Positions 27,503-37,285 of a stretch of 64,000 nucleotides of DNA are shown one piece after another. Made by a program: the position numbers and the translations under genes. Numbering within the stretch: position 1 is the first letter of the stretch; the number at the start of each line of letters is the position of its first letter. The notes beneath the pieces were generated by a model. That model was not told the DNA's origin, did not search any database, and saw only the letters and a program-made list of their open reading frames with translations. Origin of the DNA: Polynucleobacter meluiroseus. GTDB taxonomy: Bacteria; Pseudomonadota; Gammaproteobacteria; Burkholderiales; Burkholderiaceae. Location of the stretch: positions 62,001-126,000 of the forward strand of contig CAMDUR010000001.1 of the NCBI GenBank assembly GCA_945879115.1, given 5' to 3'.

Positions 27503-27928
27503 ATGCCATCTTTTTTTAAAACCACTCTAGCGATCGTCTTTTTAGGTTTTTCTTCCTTATCAATGGCAGAAGATAAAGTCGTGTATCACATTGATGATGC
27601 TTCTACTCAGGCCACTAAGGGTTTGAGAAACATCCGCAATCACTTAGACATTGCTCCGGCAACAAAAATTACCGTTGTTACCCATGCAAATGGCATTGAT
27701 TTCTTAATGGAAGGTGCAAAAGACGCCAAGAATCCTAATATTGACTATGCATCATTAGTTGGGGCTCTTAAAGCGCGGGGCGTTAAGTTTGAAATCTGCG
27801 AAATTACCCTTAAAAATCGAAGTCTTAAAAAAGAGCAATTTATTCTTGATGCTGAATATACGCCCTCTGGCGTTGCAAGAATAGGTCAACTTCAATCAAG
27901 AGACCGCTTTGCTTATATCAAACCTTAA
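27503..27928 (+). CDS. Secreted DsrE-family protein
   Basis: 141-residue DsrE/DsrF-like protein with a clear signal peptide (MPSFFKTTLAIVFLGFSSLSMA/EDK), so the mature protein of about 119 residues is periplasmic. An AAGGA 5 bases upstream selects the ATG at 27503 over an earlier in-frame one. The core strands VVYHIDDA and KITVVTHANGIDFLME, and the single Cys in FEICEITLKNR, match the position of the sulfur-carrying Cys in DsrE-like proteins. The gene stands alone between two terminators. Sulfur transfer is a family role and is not shown here. Confidence 0.85.
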   Translation: MPSFFKTTLAIVFLGFSSLSMAEDKVVYHIDDASTQATKGLRNIRNHLDIAPATKITVVTHANGIDFLMEGAKDAKNPNIDYASLVGALKARGVKFEICEITLKNRSLKKEQFILDAEYTPSGVARIGQLQSRDRFAYIKP

Positions 27929-27950
27929 TTGGTTTAAATCTTTCGAAGAT

Positions 27951-27977
27951 AAAGAACCGCTCATCGAGCGGTTCTTT
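27951..27977 (+). terminator. Intrinsic terminator after the DsrE-like gene
   Basis: A 12-bp perfect stem AAAGAACCGCTC with an ATC loop, followed by TTTACTTT. The U-tract is interrupted, so it may be only partly efficient. Confidence 0.8.
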
Positions 27978-28005
27978 ACTTTAAAGCACGTAAAATAGTA
28001 CTTAT

Positions 28006-29343
28006 ATGAAAAAAGTCTATATCCGCACCTTCGGCTGCCAAATGAATGAGTACGACTCAGACAAAATGGCCGATATATTAAATGCCAAACAGGGTCTTAT
28101 TAAAACAGACACGCCTGAAGATGCAGACATCATTCTTTTAAATACATGCTCAATTAGAGAAAAGGCACAAGATAAAGTTTTTTCAGACCTAGGCCGTCTT
28201 CGAGAACTAAAGACTAATAAACCTGATTTACTGATTGGAGTCGGTGGCTGTGTCGCTAGCCAAGAAGGTAAGCACATTATTACCAGAGCTCCTTATGTTG
28301 ATATTGTTTTTGGGCCTCAAACTTTACACCGCTTACCTGAGCTAATTAATGAGCGCCGAAAAACTGGAATTCCTCAAGTTGATATTAGTTTTCCTGAAAT
28401 TGAAAAATTTGATAATCTTCCCCCCGCAAAAGTTGAAGGGGGCGCTGCATACGTTTCGATTATGGAAGGTTGCTCTAAGTACTGCACTTATTGCGTTGTG
28501 CCTTATACCCGAGGAGAAGAGGTCTCTAGACCTTTTGATGATGTTCTAACTGAAGTGGCTGGTCTAACGCAACAAGGTGTTCAAGAAATTCATCTTCTTG
28601 GGCAAAACGTCAATGCCTATCGCGGCACTATGAGCAACTCGAGTGATATTGCTGATTTTGCCATGTTGCTTGAATATGTTGCAGAAATACCAGGGGTTGA
28701 ACGTATTCGGTTTACAACTAGTCACCCTAAAGAATTTACTCAAAGACTGATTGATGCCTACGCAAAGATACCTCAATTAGTTGATCACCTTCATTTGCCA
28801 GTTCAACATGGATCAGATCGAGTTTTGGCGGGTATGAAAAGAGGTTATACAGTCCTAGAGTACAAGAGTCTTATCAGAAAGCTAAAATTAGTAAGGCCCA
28901 ATATCACCTTATCCAGTGACTTTATTGTTGGCTTTCCTGGTGAAACTGATGAAGACTTTAATCAGTTAATGAAATTAGTTGAAGAGCTCAAGTTTGACAA
29001 TAGTTATTGTTTTGTTTACAGCGAGCGTCCGGGAACTCCAGCGGCCAATCTTAAAGATGACACCCCTTTAGACGTAAAAAATAAACGGTTGAAGCAATTA
29101 GTCGCAAAAATTGATGAGCACGTTTTAGAAATCAATCAAAAAATGATTGGTAAAACAGAGCGCGTCATGATGGAAAGTATGGCGCGTGATGGTTTGCATC
29201 TTCAGGGAAGAACTGAAAATGGTCGTGTTGTATTGATTGCTATTGAGAGTGAACATGCTAAACGTTTAATCGGAAAATTAATTGCCGTTAAATATACGGA
29301 GGCTCTTCCACATTCTTTGCGTGGAGAGTTGGTACTCCAATGA
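28006..29343 (+). CDS. miaB: tRNA-2-methylthio-N6-dimethylallyladenosine synthase
   Basis: Radical-SAM methylthiotransferase acting on i6A37 of tRNAs. The N-terminal domain has three cluster Cys ([28 protein letters not shown]). The radical-SAM motif [15 protein letters not shown] follows, and the C-terminal TRAM region ends at residue 445. The gene starts 29 bp after a terminator and heads the miaB-ybeY-corC-lnt group. Its stop overlaps the ybeY ATG by 4 bp (ATGA). In many proteobacteria phoH/ybeZ lies between these two genes, but it is absent here. Confidence 0.97.
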   Translation: MKKVYIRTFGCQMNEYDSDKMADILNAKQGLIKTDTPEDADIILLNTCSIREKAQDKVFSDLGRLRELKTNKPDLLIGVGGCVASQEGKHIITRAPYVDIVFGPQTLHRLPELINERRKTGIPQVDISFPEIEKFDNLPPAKVEGGAAYVSIMEGCSKYCTYCVVPYTRGEEVSRPFDDVLTEVAGLTQQGVQEIHLLGQNVNAYRGTMSNSSDIADFAMLLEYVAEIPGVERIRFTTSHPKEFTQRLIDAYAKIPQLVDHLHLPVQHGSDRVLAGMKRGYTVLEYKSLIRKLKLVRPNITLSSDFIVGFPGETDEDFNQLMKLVEELKFDNSYCFVYSERPGTPAANLKDDTPLDVKNKRLKQLVAKIDEHVLEINQKMIGKTERVMMESMARDGLHLQGRTENGRVVLIAIESEHAKRLIGKLIAVKYTEALPHSLRGELVLQ

Positions 29344-29807
29344 TTGGAAAGATAAAGCGTTTAAACCTAGATGTGCAGTTTGGCACAGCCAAACTGCAAG
29401 AAAAATGGGAAGAGGTCATTACTACCTTGAAAGCAAGGAAATGGGTTAAAACAGCATTACAAAATGATGCAACCATCACCTTAAGGTTTGTAGGGCAAGC
29501 TGAAGGCAAAAAGCTTAACTCAACGTATCGACATAAAGACTACGCCACCAATGTTCTAACTTTTCCTTATGACTCACCACCAGAGTCTAGTGAAGTCATA
29601 GCCGACATAGTTATTTGCTTACCAGTGGTTGAAAAAGAGGCCAAAGAGCAAAAAAAAGAGTTTCTGCAACATCTCACCCACCTAATTGTTCATGGCACAC
29701 TTCATGCTCAGGGATTTGATCATGAAGATGGGGTAGAAGCAGAAGCCATGGAAGAACTAGAAATAGCGATACTAAAAAAATTAAAGCAGGGCAACCCCTA
29801 CGTTTGA
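29340..29807 (+). CDS. ybeY: Endoribonuclease YbeY
   Basis: Metal-dependent RNase for 16S rRNA 3' maturation and ribosome quality control. The family motif H-x3-H-x5-H is present as [16 protein letters not shown] near residues 115-130, and [14 protein letters not shown] is the conserved upstream segment. Length is 155 residues. Translational coupling to miaB is indicated by the 4-bp overlap. The CBS-domain gene corC follows 30 bp later. Confidence 0.95.
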   Translation: MIGKIKRLNLDVQFGTAKLQEKWEEVITTLKARKWVKTALQNDATITLRFVGQAEGKKLNSTYRHKDYATNVLTFPYDSPPESSEVIADIVICLPVVEKEAKEQKKEFLQHLTHLIVHGTLHAQGFDHEDGVEAEAMEELEIAILKKLKQGNPYV

Positions 29808-29837
29808 TTTAACAAAAATGCGTTATTCTTACCCTAT

Positions 29838-30689
29838 ATGACAACAGAACCTGAGCCCCAAACTCTTTTAGAACGTTTAGCAAATCTGCTAACGCCAACT
29901 CCTGCAACGCCTTCAGAGAGAAGGGTTGAGCTTTTAGAAACTCTTAAAGAAGCTCAAGCCGATGGCTTAATTGATGCTGATGCCCTATCGATGATTGAGG
30001 GTGTTTTTCAGGTTGGAGAGCTAGCAGCAAGAGATATTCTCATTCCACGAGCTCAAATTGATTGGATTGATATCAACGGTACAGTCGAAGATACGATCGC
30101 CGAAGTGATTAGAGCAGCCCACTCCCGCTTCCCTGTTTATGAAAACAATAGAGACAATGTCATAGGCATTTTGCTTGCTAAAGACTTATTAAGACGCTCT
30201 CAAGAAGATGACTTCCAACTAAGAGACTGGTTAAGACCTGCCGTTTTCATTCCAGAGTCTAAACGTTTAAGCGTTCTTTTAAGAGACTTTCGTGATCACC
30301 GCAATCACATTGCCATTGTTGTTGATGAATATGGTGGCGTGGCTGGTCTTGTTACCATCGAGGATGTCTTAGAGCAGATCGTTGGAGACATCGAAGACGA
30401 GCATGATACTGATGATATTGAAGATAACATCATCAGCTTAGAAGACGGTAAATTTAGAATTCGTGGCATTACAGAACTAGAGCAAGTAAATGAAGTTCTA
30501 AAAACTTCATTCGAGGATGAAGACAACGATACGCTTGCTGGTTTCATTTTGAAAAAATTAGGCCGAGTTCCTCATAAAGGGGAATCGCTAAACATTGACA
30601 ATACTCATTTTGAAGTTCAACGCGCTGACGCAAGACAATTACACGTTCTGTTAGCTAGCCCCATTACCCCAAAAGATCCTTCAGAGTAA
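29838..30689 (+). CDS. corC: CBS-domain protein CorC/YbeX family
   Basis: 283-residue cytosolic protein with two CBS domains (about 65-185: ARDILIPRAQIDWIDI, SRFPVYENNRDNVIGILLAKDLL, HIAIVVDEYGGVAGLVTIEDVLEQIVGDIEDEHD) and a C-terminal CorC_HlyC transporter-associated domain. CorC homologs are linked to Mg/Co efflux, and E. coli YbeX also to ribosome homeostasis. The ybeY-corC-lnt order is conserved. lnt begins at the base after its stop. Confidence 0.94.
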   Translation: MTTEPEPQTLLERLANLLTPTPATPSERRVELLETLKEAQADGLIDADALSMIEGVFQVGELAARDILIPRAQIDWIDINGTVEDTIAEVIRAAHSRFPVYENNRDNVIGILLAKDLLRRSQEDDFQLRDWLRPAVFIPESKRLSVLLRDFRDHRNHIAIVVDEYGGVAGLVTIEDVLEQIVGDIEDEHDTDDIEDNIISLEDGKFRIRGITELEQVNEVLKTSFEDEDNDTLAGFILKKLGRVPHKGESLNIDNTHFEVQRADARQLHVLLASPITPKDPSE

Positions 30690-32159
30690 TTGACTAAAGC
30701 ACTTCTTTTCTTCCTCTTAGGTAGCGCATGCTCTTGGTTAGTAGAGCTGCCTTATGGAGGTTGGTTGATTATTCCTGCTTTAGGAATTTTGATCCATCTT
30801 ATATTTTTAAATAAACACCATTTTAAGTATGGCTGGATTTTTGGCTTAGGCTATTTTTGTAATGCTCTATGGTGGATCTTTATCAGCTTACATGATGTCG
30901 GCGGTATGTTGGCTCCCTTAGCCATCTTCGCAGTTTTTGCCTTGTCTGCTTATTTAGCAATATTCCCTGCCTTAGCTCTGAAGTTATCTTCGTTCATCAC
31001 ACATCCCTTCTGGAGAGTTTTAAGTATTGCTAGCTTATGGACAATTTGCGAGTGGTTAAGAGGGCAATTGTTCACAGGCTTTCCATGGGCCGGCATTGCA
31101 GAAACCCAAGTTGACGGTCCCTTTTATGCCTGGGCACCTATTGCTGGGGGCTTAGCATGCACTTGGGCGGTATTAGCAATTGCAGGCTTCATTAGTCAAA
31201 GTAAAAAAAGCATTTCGACAAAATTTATTGTTGTTATTTCTTTTATTTCATTCAGTCAAGTTTTAGGATTCATTCCATTTACTCAAGCCATCGGTGAACC
31301 AATTGAGGTCACCCTCATTCAAGGTAATTTTCCTCAAACATTAAAATTTGATCCTCAACATATTCAAACTCAAATTGATTTTTATAAAAAAACCATCGAA
31401 GAGCAAAAAAGTGCCCTCATTGTTGCACCTGAGACAGCTGTACCAATTCCTCACGAACTGCTCCCTGATTCCTTCTTTACAGACCTTCTGAAAAATAATC
31501 CTGAGAAAAATATTCTTTTGGGTATTGTTGGTAAAAGCCCATCAGGTCAGTACTCCAATTCAGCATTAGGTCTTCAAACTAATAAAGATAATTACAAATA
31601 CGACAAAAGTCACTTGGTACCTTTTGGTGAATTTGTACCCTGGGGATTTCAGTGGTTTGTTGATGCCGTCAAAACACCCTTAGGTAATTTTCATCGTGGA
31701 CCAAAAAATCAAGCTCCATTTGTGATTAAGTATGGTGAAGAATCCATAAATGCCGGCGTCATGATTTGTTACGAAGATGTTTTTGGGGATGAAATAGCAG
31801 CCAGACAAAGAGATGCCTCCAACAAACATCATTTATGGATCAATCTCACTAATCTTGCCTGGTTTGGTGATAGCCAAGCTGCTGAACAACAGTTGAGACT
31901 TGCGCAATTACGTTCTAAGGAAACGGGTATCCCAACCTTAAGAGCGACTAATACAGGGATCACAGCCATTATTAATCATCAAGGACAGATAGTTGCCCAA
32001 CTACCTGAGTTTAAACAAAGCATGCTTAAAAACCACGTGCAGCCCTATTCTGGGATAACACCTTTTGTTACCTGGGGGAACATACCGATCTTATTACTTT
32101 CAATCGGAATATTAGTTCTTGGCTGGCAACAAACTAAAAAGTGGTCTAAATCCTCTTAA
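30690..32159 (+). CDS. lnt: Apolipoprotein N-acyltransferase
   Basis: Inner-membrane enzyme that adds the third acyl chain to lipoproteins. Six or so membrane helices occupy the first 200 residues, followed by a periplasmic nitrilase-like domain with the triad Glu (VAPETAVP), Lys (KSHLVPFGEF) and Cys (VMICYEDVFG). Length is 489 residues. The start is a TTG immediately after the corC stop, with only a weak GAG ribosome site; translation probably depends on coupling to corC. Confidence 0.95.
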   Translation: MTKALLFFLLGSACSWLVELPYGGWLIIPALGILIHLIFLNKHHFKYGWIFGLGYFCNALWWIFISLHDVGGMLAPLAIFAVFALSAYLAIFPALALKLSSFITHPFWRVLSIASLWTICEWLRGQLFTGFPWAGIAETQVDGPFYAWAPIAGGLACTWAVLAIAGFISQSKKSISTKFIVVISFISFSQVLGFIPFTQAIGEPIEVTLIQGNFPQTLKFDPQHIQTQIDFYKKTIEEQKSALIVAPETAVPIPHELLPDSFFTDLLKNNPEKNILLGIVGKSPSGQYSNSALGLQTNKDNYKYDKSHLVPFGEFVPWGFQWFVDAVKTPLGNFHRGPKNQAPFVIKYGEESINAGVMICYEDVFGDEIAARQRDASNKHHLWINLTNLAWFGDSQAAEQQLRLAQLRSKETGIPTLRATNTGITAIINHQGQIVAQLPEFKQSMLKNHVQPYSGITPFVTWGNIPILLLSIGILVLGWQQTKKWSKSS

Positions 32160-32195
32160 GAAAGGTAAAATCATGGGGTTCAGGAAACCTACAAT

Positions 32196-33080
32196 ATGCT
32201 TACCTTTCAGCAAGTCATTCTTACTCTTCAAAACTACTGGGACCAACAAGGTTGTGCCCTTCTTCAGCCTGTTGATTTAGAAGTTGGCGCTGGTACTTCA
32301 CATACCGCCACTTTTTTAAGGTCTTTAGGGCCCGAGCCTTGGAGAGCTGCTTACGTACAGCCTTCAAGACGCCCCAAAGATGGTCGTTATGGCGAAAACC
32401 CTAATCGTTTACAGCATTACTATCAATACCAAGTTGTTTTAAAGCCAGCACCTGAAAATATTCTAGATTTGTATTTGGGTAGCCTAGAAGCATTAGGTTT
32501 TGATTTAAAACAAAATGATGTTCGTTTTGTTGAAGATGACTGGGAAAATCCAACGCTTGGTGCTTGGGGGCTTGGTTGGGAAGTTTGGCTCAACGGTATG
32601 GAGGTAACTCAGTTCACCTATTTCCAACAAGTTGGTGGTATTGACTGCAAACCAATTTTGGGAGAGATCACCTACGGTCTCGAGCGCTTAGCCATGTATC
32701 TTCAAAAAGTTGAAAACGTATATGACTTAGTTTGGACTGATGGCGTGAGTTATGGCGATGTGTACCATCAAAATGAAGTTGAGCAATCAACATACAATTT
32801 TGAATACTCCAATGCTGATTTTTTGTTTCAGCAATTTGGTAATTATGAAAGTGAAGCTAAACGCTTAATAGAAATACCTCTGGCGCTTCCAGCATATGAA
32901 ATGGTTTTAAAAGCTGCCCACACATTCAATCTTTTAGATGCAAGGGGAGCCATCTCTGTTACTGAGCGGGCAGCCTATATTGGTCGTATTCGTAATCTAT
33001 CTCGAAGTGTTGCCCAAGCTTATTATGAGTCTCGTGAGAAATTAGGGTTCCCGATGTGTCAAATAGATGGGAGCAAGTAA
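32196..33080 (+). CDS. glyQ: Glycyl-tRNA synthetase alpha subunit
   Basis: Catalytic subunit of the bacterial alpha2-beta2 glycyl-tRNA synthetase. The start [43 protein letters not shown] and [32 protein letters not shown] are nearly invariant in the family. Length is 294 residues. Its TAA shares a base with the glyS ATG (TAATG), coupling the two subunits. Confidence 0.98.
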   Translation: MLTFQQVILTLQNYWDQQGCALLQPVDLEVGAGTSHTATFLRSLGPEPWRAAYVQPSRRPKDGRYGENPNRLQHYYQYQVVLKPAPENILDLYLGSLEALGFDLKQNDVRFVEDDWENPTLGAWGLGWEVWLNGMEVTQFTYFQQVGGIDCKPILGEITYGLERLAMYLQKVENVYDLVWTDGVSYGDVYHQNEVEQSTYNFEYSNADFLFQQFGNYESEAKRLIEIPLALPAYEMVLKAAHTFNLLDARGAISVTERAAYIGRIRNLSRSVAQAYYESREKLGFPMCQIDGSK

Positions 33081-35215
33081 TGAATAAAGCTTCATTATTG
33101 CTAGAACTTCTTACCGAAGAACTTCCCCCTAAAGCATTAAAAAAATTAGGTGAAAGTTTTTCAGATGGCATTACTCAATCTTTAAAAAATCAAGGTCTTC
33201 TCACTGAGACAAGTGTCATCACAAGTTTTGCAACTCCAAGACGTTTAGCCATTCATATTTCAGAGGTGCTAGAAAAAGCTCCGGACCGTCGGGTACAAGA
33301 AAAATTATTACCTGTATCTATTGCAATAGACAGTTCAGGTCAAGCCACCGCACCTTTATTAAAAAAGTTAGCCTCTCTGGGTCATTCAGATACCCCGATC
33401 GAATCCTTAGAAAGACAGGGCACTGATAAAGCAGAAACTTTCTATCTCACGCTAGATGTTCTTGGTGTAGAACTATCTAAAGGCTTACAAACTGCCATTG
33501 ATTTAACTCTGACTAAATTACCAATTCCTAAGGTGATGCGCTATCAAATCGCACCAGGCACCAAGCAAGTTCAAGATATTGAATTTATAAGGCCAGCCCA
33601 TGGCTTATTAGCCCTTCATGGTTCAAAGCTTATTTCAGTAAAAGCCCTTGGTTTGAGCTCGAGCAATACAACCTTAGGGCATCGCTTTTTGTCTAGTGGT
33701 GTTATCAAAATTGAGCATGCTGATCAATACACTGAAACTTTAAGAAACTCTGGAAAAGTAATTGCTAGTTATGACGAGCGCATGCAAACAATGCGTTCTG
33801 AATTAATGCAGGCCTCCCAAGGCAAGCAAGTATTAATGCCTGACTCATTACTAGAAGAGGTTTGCTCCTTGGTTGAATGGCCAGCAGTTTATACCTGTCA
33901 GTTTGAGGAGGAGTTTCTTGCTATTCCTCAAGAATGCTTGATCTTGACGATGCAAACCAATCAAAAATACTTCGCCATGACAGATGTCAATGGCAAATTA
34001 TCTAATCAGTTTTTAATTGTTTCTAATATTGAAACAAAAACACCGGACGCCATCATCTCCGGAAACGAGAGGGTGGTCAGACCTCGTTTAGCTGATGCGC
34101 AATTCTTTTATGAGCAAGATCGTAAAAAATCTTTAATTGATAGAACCCCGTTGTTGTCTAAAGTTGTTTATCACAACAAACTTGGTACGCAACTTGAAAG
34201 AACCGAGCGGGTTGCAAAAATTGCTGGCTTTATTGCTCATTTATTAAAGACTAGTCATCCGGCTATCGATGTCTCACTAGCAGAGCGCGCAGCTAAAATA
34301 GCAAAAGCGGATTTACTGACGGATATGGTGGGCGAGTTCCCTGAGCTTCAAGGTGTCATGGGTCGCTACTATGCGTTAAACGATAAAGAGCATCCAGATG
34401 TTGCAGCGGCCTGTATGGAACACTATGCTCCACGTTTTGCGGGGGATTTATTACCTATAACTGACACTGGAACAATTCTAGCTCTTGCTGACAAATTAGA
34501 GACATTAGTAGGCATTTGGGGTATTGGCTTATCACCTACAGGCGAAAAAGATCCGTTTGCGCTTCGCCGTCATGCACTCGGTATTTGCCGAATCTTGCTT
34601 GAAAAGAAGTTACCTCTAAATATTCGCCAATTAATCCAATGCGCACTAGATCAATTTAGCCAAGCTGAAGTTAAAGAGAATGCCCAGCTAGATCTCATTC
34701 ATCAATTTATCCTTGATAGATTAAGAGCTTACTTAAAAGATCAAAGCTTAGATGGCAAAGCCTTCTCTACTAACGAAGTGGATTCTGTTGTAAGTCAAGA
34801 CCCTCAAGTTTTGGATGATGTCCTAGAAAGACTTGAAGCTGTTCGCCGTTTTAGTAGCTTAGATGCAGCACCAGTATTAGCAAGTGCAAATAAACGTATT
34901 GGTAACATTCTTAAAAAGGTTGATTTTGAAATCCCTAAAGTAGTTGATCAAAAACTCCTTATAGTTGATGCTGAAATATCTCTTGCCAAAGCTTTGGATA
35001 AAATCATGCCAACCGTCAATAAAGCTTTTGAACAAGGGTACTTCACAGACGCTCTTCAATCATTTTCAACATTAAGAGATGACATCGATCGATTCTTCAA
35101 TGATGTGATGGTTATGGATCCAGATGCCGCATTAAGAAATAATCGCCTAGCATTACTATCGAAACTACACAGCCTGATGAATCAAGTGGCAGATATTGGA
35201 AAGCTAGCTTCTTAA
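33080..35215 (+). CDS. glyS: Glycyl-tRNA synthetase beta subunit
   Basis: 711-residue beta subunit for tRNA binding and stability of the heterotetramer. [16 protein letters not shown] at the N-terminus, the HD-like middle ([24 protein letters not shown]) and [21 protein letters not shown] are characteristic. The ATG at 33080 overlaps the glyQ stop and has GGGAG upstream, so it is preferred over an in-frame codon eight residues earlier. gmhB starts 3 bp after its stop. Confidence 0.97.
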   Translation: MNKASLLLELLTEELPPKALKKLGESFSDGITQSLKNQGLLTETSVITSFATPRRLAIHISEVLEKAPDRRVQEKLLPVSIAIDSSGQATAPLLKKLASLGHSDTPIESLERQGTDKAETFYLTLDVLGVELSKGLQTAIDLTLTKLPIPKVMRYQIAPGTKQVQDIEFIRPAHGLLALHGSKLISVKALGLSSSNTTLGHRFLSSGVIKIEHADQYTETLRNSGKVIASYDERMQTMRSELMQASQGKQVLMPDSLLEEVCSLVEWPAVYTCQFEEEFLAIPQECLILTMQTNQKYFAMTDVNGKLSNQFLIVSNIETKTPDAIISGNERVVRPRLADAQFFYEQDRKKSLIDRTPLLSKVVYHNKLGTQLERTERVAKIAGFIAHLLKTSHPAIDVSLAERAAKIAKADLLTDMVGEFPELQGVMGRYYALNDKEHPDVAAACMEHYAPRFAGDLLPITDTGTILALADKLETLVGIWGIGLSPTGEKDPFALRRHALGICRILLEKKLPLNIRQLIQCALDQFSQAEVKENAQLDLIHQFILDRLRAYLKDQSLDGKAFSTNEVDSVVSQDPQVLDDVLERLEAVRRFSSLDAAPVLASANKRIGNILKKVDFEIPKVVDQKLLIVDAEISLAKALDKIMPTVNKAFEQGYFTDALQSFSTLRDDIDRFFNDVMVMDPDAALRNNRLALLSKLHSLMNQVADIGKLAS

Positions 35216-35218
35216 ATT

Positions 35219-35779
35219 ATGGCTTCCAAAACTCCCCATTCCAAGCTTGTCATTTTAGATAGAGATGGTGTTATCAATGAAGATAGTGATCTTTATATCA
35301 AATCACCTGATGAATGGATTCCAATACCAGGCAGCTTAGAGGCAATTGCTAAACTCAATCAAGCTGGCTATCACATTGCGATTGCCACGAATCAATCAGG
35401 TGTCGGTAGAGGTCTGTATGACATGGATATGCTTAACGCTATTCATGATAAGTTGCATCGCCTATTGGCTAAAGTTGGCGGACATGTTGATGCCATCTTT
35501 TTTTGCCCGCATACCGATGCCGACCATTGCAATTGCAGAAAACCACTGCCCGGCATGATTGAAAAAATCTCAGAGAGATATGGTATACCAGTTAAAGGTG
35601 TCCCTATAGTTGGTGATAGCATTCGAGATTTAGTTGCAGGTGTTGCTGTTGGCGCAGAACCACATTTAGTACTGACTGGTAAAGGCGAAAAAGCTAGAGC
35701 CAGTGGAGGACTACCGCCATATACGGCAATCCATCAAGATCTCATGGCTTTTGCTAATCACTTTATTCAGCGCACATGA
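35219..35779 (+). CDS. gmhB: D-glycero-beta-D-manno-heptose 1,7-bisphosphate 7-phosphatase
   Basis: HAD-family phosphatase for the ADP-heptose pathway feeding WaaF. The catalytic DxD is LDRDGVIN near residues 13-20. The zinc-binding loop CPHTDADHCNCRKPLPGM is complete, and the C-terminal GDSIRDLVAGVAVG supplies the last acidic motif. Length is 186 residues. It lies between glyS (3 bp) and plsC (4-bp overlap) in a Burkholderiales-typical operon. Confidence 0.95.
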   Translation: MASKTPHSKLVILDRDGVINEDSDLYIKSPDEWIPIPGSLEAIAKLNQAGYHIAIATNQSGVGRGLYDMDMLNAIHDKLHRLLAKVGGHVDAIFFCPHTDADHCNCRKPLPGMIEKISERYGIPVKGVPIVGDSIRDLVAGVAVGAEPHLVLTGKGEKARASGGLPPYTAIHQDLMAFANHFIQRT

Positions 35780-36516
35780 TTCAAATCAGATCAATCGCTT
35801 TTTTTCTTAGCATGTTGGTTTTTACACCCCTTTGGGCAACGATTTGCTTTTTAACTTTTCCATTTATAAGCCCCGCAAAACGTTATGAATTAGCAAGGCT
35901 TTGGAACGTGACGATAACCCTCCTTGCAAAGAAAATTTGTGGCATTGAGTATCAAGTACGAGGCATGGAAAACATTAACGCCATGCTTGATCAGCCAGTG
36001 ATTTTACTTTCGAAGCACCAATCGGCTTGGGAAACAATTGCTCTTTTAGCTATCATGCCTAAGCAATTATGCTTCGTGTTTAAACGCGAGCTCCTTTGGA
36101 TTCCATTTTTTGGTTGGGCCTTGGGCTTACTTAGAATGATTCATATAAATCGATCTAAAGGTGCAGCAGCTTCACACTCTATTACTTCTCAAGGTAAAAA
36201 GTACTTAGCACAAGGTCTCTGGATTATTATTTTTCCTGAGGGCACTCGTACCCCAGTTGGAAGTTCTCCGCAGTACCATAAAGGTGGGGCTCGCCTTGCT
36301 AGTGCTACCAATGCGTGGGTGATACCGATTGCTCACAATGCAGGGCATTTTTGGCCAAAAAATAGCTTTCTTAAGTACCCAGGAAAAATTATTGTTTCAA
36401 TGGGGCCCGCTATCAACACCGCAGATAAATCAGCTGGCCAAGTTCATCAAGCAACAGAGGAATGGATTGAAGCCGAAATGCGCGTTATTGATGCGCCAGC
36501 TTACAAGCCCAAGTAA
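35776..36516 (+). CDS. plsC: 1-acyl-sn-glycerol-3-phosphate acyltransferase
   Basis: Inner-membrane acyltransferase that makes phosphatidic acid. An N-terminal hydrophobic segment (IAFFLSMLVFTPLWATICFLTF) precedes motif I, written here KHQSAWET: the canonical His-x4-Asp appears as His-x4-Glu, probably a lineage variant. The FPEGTRTP motif III is intact. Length is 246 residues. The last 32 bp overlap the 3' end of rsmA on the other strand. Confidence 0.92.
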   Translation: MIQIRSIAFFLSMLVFTPLWATICFLTFPFISPAKRYELARLWNVTITLLAKKICGIEYQVRGMENINAMLDQPVILLSKHQSAWETIALLAIMPKQLCFVFKRELLWIPFFGWALGLLRMIHINRSKGAAASHSITSQGKKYLAQGLWIIIFPEGTRTPVGSSPQYHKGGARLASATNAWVIPIAHNAGHFWPKNSFLKYPGKIIVSMGPAINTADKSAGQVHQATEEWIEAEMRVIDAPAYKPK

Positions 36517-37285
36517 TGTAATCCTCAACCGAGATATCTTGAGCGCGTAAAGCAAGGGTGTCATCTGAAAGATTTAAACGCTCTTTGACAGTTGATAAGT
36601 TATTCCTTAACACTTTCCTGCGCTGGGCAAAAGCCATTGAAACTAAAGAGGCTAAAGACTCGTATTCAGAGGCAGTTAATTTAAGATCAATTCTGGGAAT
36701 CATTTTAACCACTGCAGAGTTCACCTTAGGTGGCGGGTCAAAAGCCTCAGGAGGAACATCTAAGACGCTTTCTAAATGGTATTTTGACTGCAGCATTACT
36801 GATAAGCGGCTGTATTCTGAATCCCCATGCTGAGCTACCATCCTCTCAATGACCTCAGCTTGCAACATAAAAACTTGCTCATCTACATAGTCCACAGCGT
36901 CCATGAGATGAAATAAAAGAGGGGAGGATATGTTGTAAGGCAAGTTACCTACGATCTTTACCTTTGTTTTAGAATTATTTGCCTGAATTTGTTCACGTGC
37001 ATTTTTAGCCCAACTCAGAAAATCAAACTTCAGTGCATCTGCCTCATGAATAGTTAAATTTTTATGTGATTCAGATTTCCAGCGCTTTACTAAATCTCTA
37101 TCTAACTCGACAACAGACATTTCATTTAGAGAAGCTAACAGAGGTCGTGTCATAGCACCTAAGCCTGGGCCAATTTCTATGACAGCATCTTGAGGATCTG
37201 GCTCAATAGCTCGAACAATCGCATGAATGACGCCACTATCAACTAAAAAATGTTGTCCAAATCTTTTACGAGCCTGATGTGCCAC
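36485..37285 (-). CDS. rsmA: 16S rRNA (adenine1518/1519-N6)-dimethyltransferase
   Basis: KsgA-type methyltransferase that dimethylates two adenines in helix 45 of 16S rRNA. The N-terminal RKRFGQHFLVDSGVI, the SAM motif VIEIGPGLGAMTRPLL and motif IV NLPYNISSPLL are clear. Length is 266 residues. The start overlaps the pdxA end by 20 bp, and the gene is the last of the lptD-surA-pdxA-rsmA run, an order shared with E. coli. Its 3' end overlaps plsC by 32 bp. Confidence 0.97.
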   Translation of the reverse strand: MAHQARKRFGQHFLVDSGVIHAIVRAIEPDPQDAVIEIGPGLGAMTRPLLASLNEMSVVELDRDLVKRWKSESHKNLTIHEADALKFDFLSWAKNAREQIQANNSKTKVKIVGNLPYNISSPLLFHLMDAVDYVDEQVFMLQAEVIERMVAQHGDSEYSRLSVMLQSKYHLESVLDVPPEAFDPPPKVNSAVVKMIPRIDLKLTASEYESLASLVSMAFAQRRKVLRNNLSTVKERLNLSDDTLALRAQDISVEDYITWACKLAHQ

